Below the pieces are notes generated by a model. The model was not told the origin of the DNA and ran no database searches. It saw only the letters and a program-made list of their open reading frames with translations. Both the position numbers and the translations under genes were made by a program. 64,000 nt of DNA from Isochrysis galbana. Its lineage: Eukaryota > Haptophyta > Isochrysidales > Isochrysidaceae. The stretch lies in assembly GCA_018136815.1 (NCBI GenBank), contig CM030937.1, positions 2,180,887 to 2,244,886 on the forward strand, written 5' to 3'. Below, piece by piece: positions 27,045-35,428 of this stretch; the stretch's first letter is position 1, and every line of letters starts with the position of its first letter.

Positions 27045-27098
27045 CGAATGGCTTTGAGACCGACGGGGCCGAAAGTGTGGATGCGCGGAATTCTCTCT
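25349..27098. repeat. Near-identical tandem duplication inside the DUF4116 gene
   Basis: Copy A is about 25,349-26,310 and copy B about 26,321-27,098. From the common left landmark (cctgcttcacagccacgcg at 25349 and 26321) more than 300 bp look identical. Copy A has one additional repeat unit of about 150 bp. Both copies include the start codon region and part of the CT tract upstream of the gene. Confidence 0.9.
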
Positions 27099-27300
27099 CT
27101 TTCCCTCCCTCCCTCCCTCCCTCCCCCCCCCTCCTCTCCCCCTTCTGCCCCCCCCCCCCCCCCCCGCACCTTTCTCTCCCTCTCTCACTTCCCCCTCCCC
27201 CCCTCTTTCTCCCTCCCCCTCCCTCCCTTTTCTCTCTCCCCTCGCCCTCTCCCTCCCTCCCTCTCTCTCTCTCTTTGCGTCTCCGCACCCCCCCCCCTTC
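27085..27300. repeat. CT/C-rich tract at the DUF4116 gene start
   Basis: Mixed (CT)n, (CCCT)n and a poly-C run of about 20. It lies just upstream of the minus-strand gene and was partly carried along in the duplication. Confidence 0.9.
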
Positions 27301-27451
27301 CCTCCTCTCGTAACTTTTGGGAGAGAGCGCAGACTAACGACTGCTCGCTAATGATAAGTTAGGACACCGCTGCTGCCTGGCGCGCCGCCGGGTCTCGGAC
27401 ACGGAGGAAGCAGATCATCAGCAGCAGCGCGTCAATCTTCCGATACTTTTC

Positions 27452-27636
27452 GTCAGAGTTTTATTGTTGTGTTAGTATAACCTTAGTGCTGCGGGACCGT
27501 AGCCCTTCGACGGCAACGGAGCCCCTCCCCCCCGATGGGGGTGTGCGCGGTTGGCGCATGGCTCGTCCGGTGTATGTGGCTAGGGATGCTAGCCAACAAG
27601 ATGCTCTATAAGACTACAATTACTAACGTGGTACCC
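27452..27636 (+). mobile_element. Copia 5' LTR (3' part)
   Basis: Homologous to 22904-23104 and immediately followed by Copia gag-pol sequence in the same orientation. The exact LTR boundaries are not certain. Confidence 0.6.
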
Positions 27637-29600
27637 CCGCCGAGAGACCACTTCAATCTCTACATCACTAGCGCGTATGACGACGCTCAAGGCTCAAGGG
27701 TGCAACATCACAACGAATGAACTCGACAAATTCGTTGAAAATCTTTTCTTCGACCCATCGGCTGTCGAGCTTGCCACGCGCTCTCGCAAACGGTGCAATC
27801 TGGATCGCACAGCAAAACCACCCAACACCTCCAGTCATGGCCCCGGCCAGATCCGCGATGACTGGACAGTTCAAGGGTGGCAAAGCAAGAAACAAGAAAT
27901 CCACATCGAATGCCTCCAAGCTCCAAGCCTCTGCTATTCTTGGAACCGTCGACGCCGTGAGTCGGCTGGGATCGTCACTCGCACTGAGACGTTGTGTCGA
28001 GCACAACAGAACGCATCAAATCTCCCCGGGCGCCACTGCGATACGAGATCGCTGCATGACGCAGGCACGCTCGCAAAGCCGAGCAGTCTCAGCAGAAAGA
28101 CCTCCATTGCTGCGGAGGAGAGAAATTCCCCCCGCGCGCGGAGAAGACGCCCGCAGGAGCCCGAGGGGAGACGCCCGCCCGAGGAGAGAAACTCCCCCCG
28201 CGCGAGTATGGATTAACGACTCCGGGGCAACTCGACACATGGTGAACGACCCGAACTTATGTTTCGATATACGCCCACCACAAGGCGAGCGTATCCGAGT
28301 TGCAAACAACAAACTTCTAAAAGTAACCGGAGTCGGTTCCGCTCACATACCCGTCGGCGCCAACCAATTCATACGCCTCTCAAACGTATTGATTGCACCC
28401 GAGTTAGCGTCTAATCTCTTTAGTGGACGCTACGCCGATGAACATGACAACATTAAGACGGTCCTCAATACGCCCACCGGCGAAAACGAGTTTCGCTTGA
28501 TTCTCCCCGATGGACACCATGTTCCTCTCGACCGCAGCGGAAAACACAACACCATTCGGGCCCTTGCCGTTCGACAAGTACAAGAACTGTTGGACACGGA
28601 ACACGACATTCTCCACGCGCGTTTCGGTCACGCGCATGCGTCTCGAATCGACCACGCTCTCAACAAACTGAATCTCGGAAAAGTCCGACATGATTCGACT
28701 AGCTGCGAAGCATGCCTAAAAATCGCCGCCGTGCAAACAAAGTTACGGTTAGCACGACTCGGACCAAATACTCCTACTTTGGCGAGTGTGTCACGAGTGA
28801 CACGATAGGCCCATTCCCTCGAAGTCTAATCGGACACTACGAGTACGCGGTCTGCTTCTACGATCGAGCAACGCACTACCCATCCGTCTATTTCCTCAAA
28901 GCGAAAGACAGCGGCTCGGTGCTAAACGCGGCAAAACAATTTATGACTGACCACAAAAATTCCTCTCCAAGACGGTGTCGCCTGGAGTTGTTGACACGTG
29001 GCACTGTGACAACGGGACAGAATTCACCGCCAACAATGTTGATGAGTTTTGTGCGGAAATGGGAATCCGTCGCACATACTCCCCACCTTACGCCCCTGAC
29101 CGTAACGCCCACGCTGAGCGCTTATGGTACACGCTTCTACGACCAATGCGCGTCATGCTAGCCCACTCCGGGTACGACGGCATGAAATCATTGCTGTGGC
29201 CCTTTCTAATGCAGTATGCGTGCGAAATACAACGAGCGCTGCCTACGTCTGCCGACAAAAACGGTTCCAGCCCCCACGAGCTCCTCGCACGTGGCCCATA
29301 CGACCTATCAAAATTTAAGGTGATGTTCTGCGACTGTTTCGCCGTCGTACCCGAACCGAACCCGCTCACGCCAAAGAAAATAGCCCCGCCACCATCATTG
29401 CATTTTTATAAAGTTCAAACAAGAAGTCTTTAGGCATCTTCATCTGATACGTTACCGGTGACATATGAAATGCTTACTACATACCGGTACAAAAAAGAAA
29501 CGTGCGGACTCGGTCGGTGTTCGTTCGGCGAGACTGGCTGCGATGTCCCCTTTTCTGCGGTCAAATCTGCGCCAGTGCCACTTCCAAAAATGTAATACAA
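27637..29600 (+). mobile_element. Degenerate Ty1/Copia retrotransposon, gag-protease-integrase
   Basis: The frame 27717-28808 contains the Copia protease signature WINDSGATRHMV and then a GAG-pre-integrase block ending HARFGHAHASRIDHAL with CEAC. Integrase continues in shifted frames: GECVTSDTIGPFPRS (28.78 kb), then HCDNGTEFTANNVDEFCAEM and YAPDRNAHAERLWYTLL (28.99-29.15 kb), covering the catalytic D and E of the DDE core. The frame then decays near 29.43-29.63 kb. Reverse transcriptase and RNase H are missing. At least two frameshifts and the 3' truncation make it non-autonomous. Confidence 0.85.
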
Positions 29601-30195
29601 TAATTGGCACGAATGCCAGTATACATCTGAAACCTGCAAGTTTGTACCTTAATAAGGGAGTCCTTTAAGTAGAACTTATACCGTCCACATGGGGGGCATT
29701 TGCCAAAAAAACAACCAAACCTGAGGTTGCACCCTCTCACTCAGGGCGCGTCTTGGTGTCTTGGTCTTGCTAGGGGCTTCCCCTCTTCATGAGTTAAGTT
29801 GATTTTGCGGGCCCAGGCATCGCGTGCTGATTGGGTCGTGGCGCGGAGGGAACTATTCGTCGGTTCTCGTGTTGTGTTTGATACTGTGATTCGGTCAAGT
29901 TGTACTTTCGGCTTTCGGCCCCAGACCCCGGGCTGGAAAGGGGGAGCCCGTCGGCGCGTGCTCCATCGCTCAAACTATGACAATCGTTTTCGACAAATGG
30001 GTGGGTGAGGGAGGGGAGAGACATGCGATTGCACCGAAGCTATCCTTGTCTTCAACAGCTAAGACTAAGACTCGACAACATTCAGCATCATGAAATGAAG
30101 CCGTCAGTGCCACTCCCAGAAATTCCATATGCCATTGCTGAAGTTGCGCACACCCAAACAAGAAGCACCGGCATGTGAGAATCCAAGTCATTCAT
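29601..30195. other. Intergenic
   Basis: No gene supported. At about 29,720 there is gttgcaccctctcac, preceded by an A-run; the same words recur near 57,000 next to an AT-rich segment. Confidence 0.45.
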
Positions 30196-30960
30196 TTACC
30201 TAGAACCAGCAGTGGTAAATGCAATTGTCGATCTGGTTGTGCCCGTCCTCGGCCCACCCTTGCATCCACTCTTCTCAGCATTCGGCACTCTTGGCGTTGT
30301 CTGCTGTGTTGCCATCGCCATCTTATCGACCATCGCCTTGAGCTCTTCGAATTGTCGCGCTTGCTCGGTAACCTCAAGCTCGTGTCTAGCTTTATCCTCC
30401 GCGATTTGTGCTAGCAAACGTTGATTGCTGGCGACGAGAGCCCTATGCGACTCTTGAAGCATGCCGACTAGCGTAGCCGTGTGCTGCAATACTCGTGCGT
30501 CCTCCGCCTTCTGCTTGCGCATCCACTCGAGCTCCGCCTCCAGTCTGCGCTTCTCGGCGCCCCATCGCTCCTCCGCAGCGGCGATCGCGGCCGCCATAGT
30601 CGGCCCCATCGATGAAGCAGTTGAATGCTGAAGCCTACTGGTACGTGTAGCAGAGCCACTAGCGCAGTTGGTGCCACTCGCCTCGTTCAGAGCACTGCTG
30701 GCATTGCTGTGCTGTGCCACCATGGCATCGAGCTCCTCCACATCCGCTGAGTCATCATCGGATGAGAAGAGCTCGACAGGCAGCCGGAAGCGCTGGCCAG
30801 CCTTACTCTCATTGGCTGAGGGCTGTAGGGTTGGAGATTCGCCGGCCGAGAGGCTGCGATGCGTCAGCTGGGCGTTCAGAAGCACGGAGGCACGCGCTAG
30901 AAGATCGTCTCGCGACTGCGAGGAGTGAGAAGTCTCGTCTGCAGTCCCGGCACAGCTCAT
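30196..30960 (-). CDS. Coiled-coil protein, unrecognised
   Basis: 254 residues from the ATG at 30960. The frame is open much further upstream, but that part is translated CT repeat. The N-terminal half is Ser/Ala-rich and probably disordered with an acidic patch SSDDDSADVEELD. Roughly residues 140-225 form a clear coiled coil (EERWGAEKRRLEAELEWMRK, then further heptads). The C-terminus is basic and Thr-rich. It probably oligomerises. No family was recognised. Confidence 0.6.
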   Translation of the reverse strand: MSCAGTADETSHSSQSRDDLLARASVLLNAQLTHRSLSAGESPTLQPSANESKAGQRFRLPVELFSSDDDSADVEELDAMVAQHSNASSALNEASGTNCASGSATRTSRLQHSTASSMGPTMAAAIAAAEERWGAEKRRLEAELEWMRKQKAEDARVLQHTATLVGMLQESHRALVASNQRLLAQIAEDKARHELEVTEQARQFEELKAMVDKMAMATQQTTPRVPNAEKSGCKGGPRTGTTRSTIAFTTAGSR

Positions 30961-31225
30961 GTTGACAGGGTGCAGCAGAGAGGATGCAAGAGAATGAAGA
31001 GAAGAGGAAAGAGAATGAACGATGAGGGGGAGGAGAGAAGAACGGATAGAATGATATGTAGGTATATGTGGAGAGGGTGGGGGTGGGGTGGGGGACGGAG
31101 AGGGAGGGAGGGAGGAGGGACAGAGGAGGAAGAAGAGAGGGAGAGAGAAGGGGGTTGGGGGGAGGGGGGGAGGGAGGGGGGGAGGGAGGGAGGGAGGGAG
31201 GGAGGGAGAGAGAAGGCAGGGGCAG
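30961..31225 (-). promoter_or_regulatory. Pyrimidine-rich leader (GA-rich on the plus strand)
   Basis: On the coding strand this is a long CT-rich tract with (CCCT)n directly upstream of the ATG at 30960, the same arrangement as at other genes here. Confidence 0.35.
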
Positions 31226-32640
31226 GGCAGCGCGTCGAGCGTCGGCCTCACCGGTCGCGCTCTCTTCACGGTTGCTGTGTGCGCGCCAAATTGCGCTGAG
31301 AGTCTTTCTTGTCTCCTGTGCCAAAAATGGGAAGGGAATAGAGGGGTTTTGCAGGCCGCAACAGGGCCCCAACAGCCCCCCGCCCCAACAGTGCCGGGGC
31401 GCTGTTGAGCTGTTGAGGCTCTATTGCGGCCGTCCTGCAAAAGGAGAAAATCGCCTTTTCCTCTCAATAGCGGTCTTTTCAACAGCGGTAGAGCGGTCTG
31501 CGGCAGTACGCAGGAGCGCGATGCCGACGCGCCCCTTCACGGCACAGGAGCTGGAGGACGCGGAGCTGGCCATGATGCTAGATGCTGGCCCACTTGAAGC
31601 GCAGGAGGCGCTGGCGTCCCCCTAGACTTGGTCGGTGATGCGATCCAGTGCACTCCTCGCCTTCCTCGACTCACGCCAACGATCCATCAAGCGCTCAAGC
31701 GCAGCGGGGTAGCCCAACCAACCGGTGTGACAATGTGTGTGAAAATGTGACTCTAACGGGCTAACGGGGGGACCCTCTTCGGCTCAGATGGATGAACTCC
31801 CCCCAGTGTGACTAAAATCTAGTTGTGGAACGCCTAGGTGTTTCGTGACCGGTTTTTACAAAGAGCATGAGTTTGGTCGATTTGCTGAGCGAAACCTATG
31901 TTTTGTTGGTATGATCCGAGCGGAAGATGACAAAACAGAGAAAAGTCACGACGCACATACCCTAACATATAATTTTTTGTATCAACATAGTTTGTCCTGT
32001 CGCGGCATGATTGAAATGTCGTAATGAGGGTGTTGTTGTGAGTGTGGGTGCGTGTGTGGGTGACTCAAAAATAACACACTATAGGTATGTAGACTAGCAG
32101 ACTGTAGACTATAGATAGCTATAGATAGCTATAGCTATAGCAGATATGGAAGCATAGCATTGGTTTTATTTTCATTTTTGTGTGAGATAAAAACGAGATA
32201 TGTGGGCGAGCTGGCCGGCCTAAAACGAGATATGTGCCCGAGATAAATGGTAAATGGGCGAGAAAAACGGGATTAAACGGGATAATTGTGCCTGGGCCTA
32301 AACATAACATTCAACAAAACTACAACCTGGTCCTCTTTCGACGGAACGCGACTTTGGCGCCCGCGCCGAAGAGCAACTTCCCACTTGGCCGTGCAGCTCC
32401 TCGTGCGCGCGCACGCGCGGCACGTAACAATCAGTGGGTGCGTGGGTGCGTGGGTGCACAGTAGTACACAATACCGGCAGTGTGGTGTTAACCCGCTGAT
32501 GGTACCAACCAACACTTGCAGATTGAGGTGTTAACGCATGTGCCACACCTAGCCAATGGAGGTGTTGGGTCGTGCACCCACTGCAGCAGAGCGGGGATTG
32601 CACGGCGTGCGCTTGACGAAACTTTCCACGCACGGGATCC
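31226..32640. other. Intergenic
   Basis: No gene supported. A short plus-strand frame at 31521-31625 would encode 34 residues (MPTRPFTAQELEDAELAMML...) but has no independent support. Near 32,100 there is a short tatagctatagatagc-like repeat. Confidence 0.45.
32328..32358 (+). repeat. Short dispersed repeat, copy 1
   Basis: About 31 bp from acctggtcctctttcgacg through gaacgcgactttg recurs with two differences at 35002-35032, same orientation. Probably the end of a dispersed element. Confidence 0.55.
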
Positions 32641-32790
32641 CCGCGCGGCGGCGGTGAATGCGGCGAAGGCTGCGGTGGCGAGGGAGGCGGCGGCGAAGGC
32701 GGCAGTGGCGAGGGAGGCGGCGGTGAAGGCGGTGGCGGTGAGGGAGGCGGCGGTGAGGGCGGTGGAGGCGACGGTGGCGGAGGGGCGTCG
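32641..32790. repeat. GGC/GGA-rich minisatellite
   Basis: Imperfect tandem units around ggcgagggaggcggcggtgaa. The plus frame yields Ala/Val/Arg/Glu repeats, which I treat as a by-product. Confidence 0.8.
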
Positions 32791-32824
32791 ATCTATTTAA
32801 GGTGGCCGGAAGAATAAGAATAAG

Positions 32825-32940
32825 TTTCTGATACCCGGATATTCCGAATATCTGGCATAACTGGCATGTCTGCCCAACTATCAGTATCTATCTGGATATT
32901 CCTAATGAGCTCCAGAGGTATCCGGATACTATCTGGATCT
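32825..32940. repeat. Patch of recurring GATATTC/TATCCGG words
   Basis: Irregularly spaced copies of cggatattcc, gaatatctgg and tatccggatact. It resembles the patches at 41.4, 60.7 and 61.05 kb. Confidence 0.5.
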
Positions 32941-33490
32941 TGGGTGGGGTTGGAGCTTCGGTGGGGTTGGAGCTCGGGTGGGGTTGGAGCTTGGGTGGGT
33001 TGGAGCTTCGGTGGGGTTGGGTTTGAGCTTCGGTGGGGTTGGGTTTGAGCTTCGGTGGGGTTGGGTGGGGTTAGAGCTTGGGTGGAGTTGGAGCTTGGGT
33101 GGGGTTGGAGCTTGAGTGGGTTGGAGCTTGGGTGGGGTTGGAGCTTGAGTGGGGTTGGAGCTTGGGTGCGAGCTTGGGTGGGGAGCTTGGGTGGGGTTGG
33201 GTGGGTTGGAGCTTCGGTGGGGTTGGAGCTCGGGTGGGGTTGGAGCTTGGGTGGGTTGGAGCTTCGGTGGGGTTGGGTTGGAGCTTCGGTGGGGTTGGGT
33301 GGGGTTAGAGCTTGGGTGGAGTTGGAGCTTGGGTGGGGTTGGAGCTTGAGTGGGGTTGGAGCTTGGGTGCGAGCTTGGGTGGGGTTGGAGCTTGGGGTTG
33401 GAGCTTCGGTGGAGTTGGAGCTTGGGTGGAGTTGGAGCTTGGGTGGAGTTGGAAGCTTGGGTGAAGTTGGAAGCTTGGGTGGGGGAGCTT
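32941..33490. repeat. G-rich minisatellite, 17-18-bp unit
   Basis: About 30 tandem copies of a unit near ttggagcttgggtgggg with variants (gagcttcggtgggg, gagctcgggtgggg). Open frames on both strands (Gly-Trp-Ser-Leu repeats and Pro-Thr-Gln-Ala repeats) are translation of the array. The G-runs would allow G-quadruplexes. Confidence 0.95.
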
Positions 33491-33639
33491 GGCTCCCTTT
33501 CGCCCATAGGAAGCGCTCGTGGTACTAGGAAGATTAGATTATTTTAGGGTCTGTGCGAAAACGTCTCACAGTAGAAAATGATTGATCTCCGGAGCGATCG
33601 CGGCCGTTGTGACTTCTTACTGGGTGTGCATTTTGTCTC

Positions 33640-34167
33640 AAGGTGGGCAATGGGGCTCTCAAATTTGGTATGGCTCGCACTCGCGGACGGATCAACTGCC
33701 TCCATGTGCGGTTGTCCACAACACACACTTGCACCATGGGACGTGCCAGTGCAGTACAAGAAGGAGGGCAAATCATACAGTCCACCACACTCGCGTCTCG
33801 TGGACCTCATTTCGTTGGTTTCCACATCCTCATAGTGGTAGGTGGCGAGGAAGTGTGGGGCATTCAGCAAGTCACGAGCTTCGTCGGCGACGGACGAGAC
33901 CCAATGCGGTGCCCTCGTACTGCACGATGCGCCTCTTGCATGCAGGCAGCGGGAGCAGCGAGAACGGTCGCGGATGTTTCACTTTGGCCGCATCCCATTG
34001 ACGCAAGTACAGGTTCTTGCGTTCTTTGACATCATCCGTGTCACCTTCGCGGACGTAACACTTCACGTTTTCACCCCACTCTTGTGGGCCACAATTACCT
34101 ACAACTCAGTGCCCTGCGTGATGGAACGGGTTTGGTCCGTGTTCGTACATAACGTCAACGTGACCTT
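33640..34167 (-). pseudogene. Broken, unrecognised coding remnant
   Basis: On the minus strand consecutive frame pieces read as plausible protein, for example KCYVREGDTDDVKERKNLYL and then, after a frame change, LLNAPHFLATYHYEDVE. This looks like one gene or transposon ORF with at least two frameshifts. No family recognised. Confidence 0.3.
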
Positions 34168-34650
34168 CTAGCGTGCGGGGTTTCGCATCTTTTCTTCATA
34201 CAACTTACGCGAGACTGACAACACCCTCTTCACCAACGTAGTTATATCCTTATTGACATCTTTATCCATCAGAATCGGACTCACATCATGTTCATGTGGA
34301 TTAACAATGTGATTCATCTGATGTTGGAACCGCCCTTCATTGGCAATTTGCATGAGCTGATCGTAATTAACATACCCTCTATCGAAACGCCTGAATGATA
34401 TGTATGCCCTTATGAACTTGCCGTATATGTCATCATCAAGCTTATTCACGAATTTTTCGTACAGCTCCTTCTCCTTGTTGTTATTAAGAGCTCGATCAAT
34501 TTCGTACAGCCACGCCCAGTTGTCGGATGCCGTGCTCTTAAGGATAGTCTTGATATCGTTCGGATTTAGTATTGTTAAGTAATTAATGTCAACATCGCTA
34601 GTGCTGGACATGTTTAATAGTATCGTACATATTTTTGTGTCACGCACCAA
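34168..34650 (-). CDS. AT-rich ORF of foreign (virus-like) character
   Basis: 160 residues, or 147 if the second Met (34611) is used. The sequence is visibly richer in A and T than any other coding region in the window and is rich in Asn, Asp, Lys and Ile (for example DKDVNKDITTLVKRVLSVSR), which resembles genes of large algal DNA viruses or organelles rather than this host. It is predicted all-helical with no signal or TM segment. No recognised family. The flanks are broken coding sequence on one side and a tandem repeat on the other, suggesting an insertion. Foreign origin is inference from composition. Confidence 0.45.
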   Translation of the reverse strand: MVRDTKICTILLNMSSTSDVDINYLTILNPNDIKTILKSTASDNWAWLYEIDRALNNNKEKELYEKFVNKLDDDIYGKFIRAYISFRRFDRGYVNYDQLMQIANEGRFQHQMNHIVNPHEHDVSPILMDKDVNKDITTLVKRVLSVSRKLYEEKMRNPAR

Positions 34651-34699
34651 CTCGAGCGGGATGCAGAGTGGGTTGGATAGCTACCCTCATGATCCCCAC

Positions 34700-34925
34700 G
34701 ATCTTCCGCGATTGAACGCTTTTCCATGTGTAGGCTGATGGTGATTGAACGCTTTTCCATGCGGTGGGGGTGATGGCGATTGAACGCGTTCCACGTGTAG
34801 GCTGATGGTGATGATTGAACGCTTTTCCATGCGGTGGGGGTGATGGCGATTGAACGCGTTCCACGTGTAGGCTGATGGTGATTGAACGCTTTTCCATGCG
34901 GTGGGTGATGGTGATTGAGCGCTTC
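34700..34925. repeat. Higher-order tandem repeat of two alternating 32-35-bp units
   Basis: Unit A begins gattgaacgcttttccatgc and unit B gattgaacgcgttccacgtg. They alternate A-B-A-B with a composite period of about 70 bp. Confidence 0.85.
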
Positions 34926-35001
34926 TCGCCTTCTTCCTAATACTAATATTAGTGTGGCTACCTAAAAAGAAAACAAGCATATATGGATGACAAAAAAATC
35001 A

Positions 35002-35032
35002 CCTGGCCCTCTTTTGACGGAACGCGACTTTG
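35002..35032 (+). repeat. Short dispersed repeat, copy 2
   Basis: Partner of 32328-32358. See that entry. Confidence 0.55.
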
Positions 35033-35428
35033 CAATCTCTGGAGCGACTACAGACATCAGACATGGACGATGGTAGCATGTTTGGCCCGACCTACATCTA
35101 CATAGATTGGGCCCAGTGACTGTGAGAAGTGAGAAGAGCAACATAGGAAGGAGTTACCATTGAGGGCTAAGCTCGCGCGACAAGCCAATGACGTAGGTTC
35201 GCCACCGATGACGTCACCCCTCGGACTAGAAAACTCCATCCTACAAAACAACTGCGGATATACACTTAACACTAAACACGTTCCCTTTATATATCACGTC
35301 TTCCTGCTCTCTTGGCTCTCTTCTCCCCTATCCCCTATATCCCTAAAGTACTCTCTACACTCTCTCATAGGAGTACCCTCTCACATACATACCTGCTGCG
35401 GGGGGAAGGGGGGGGAAGGGGAAGCGCC

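Noticed and set aside
32929..33528. Long ORFs on both strands through the G-rich minisatellite
   Set aside because: Open only because the repeat unit lacks stops; both strands are equally open.
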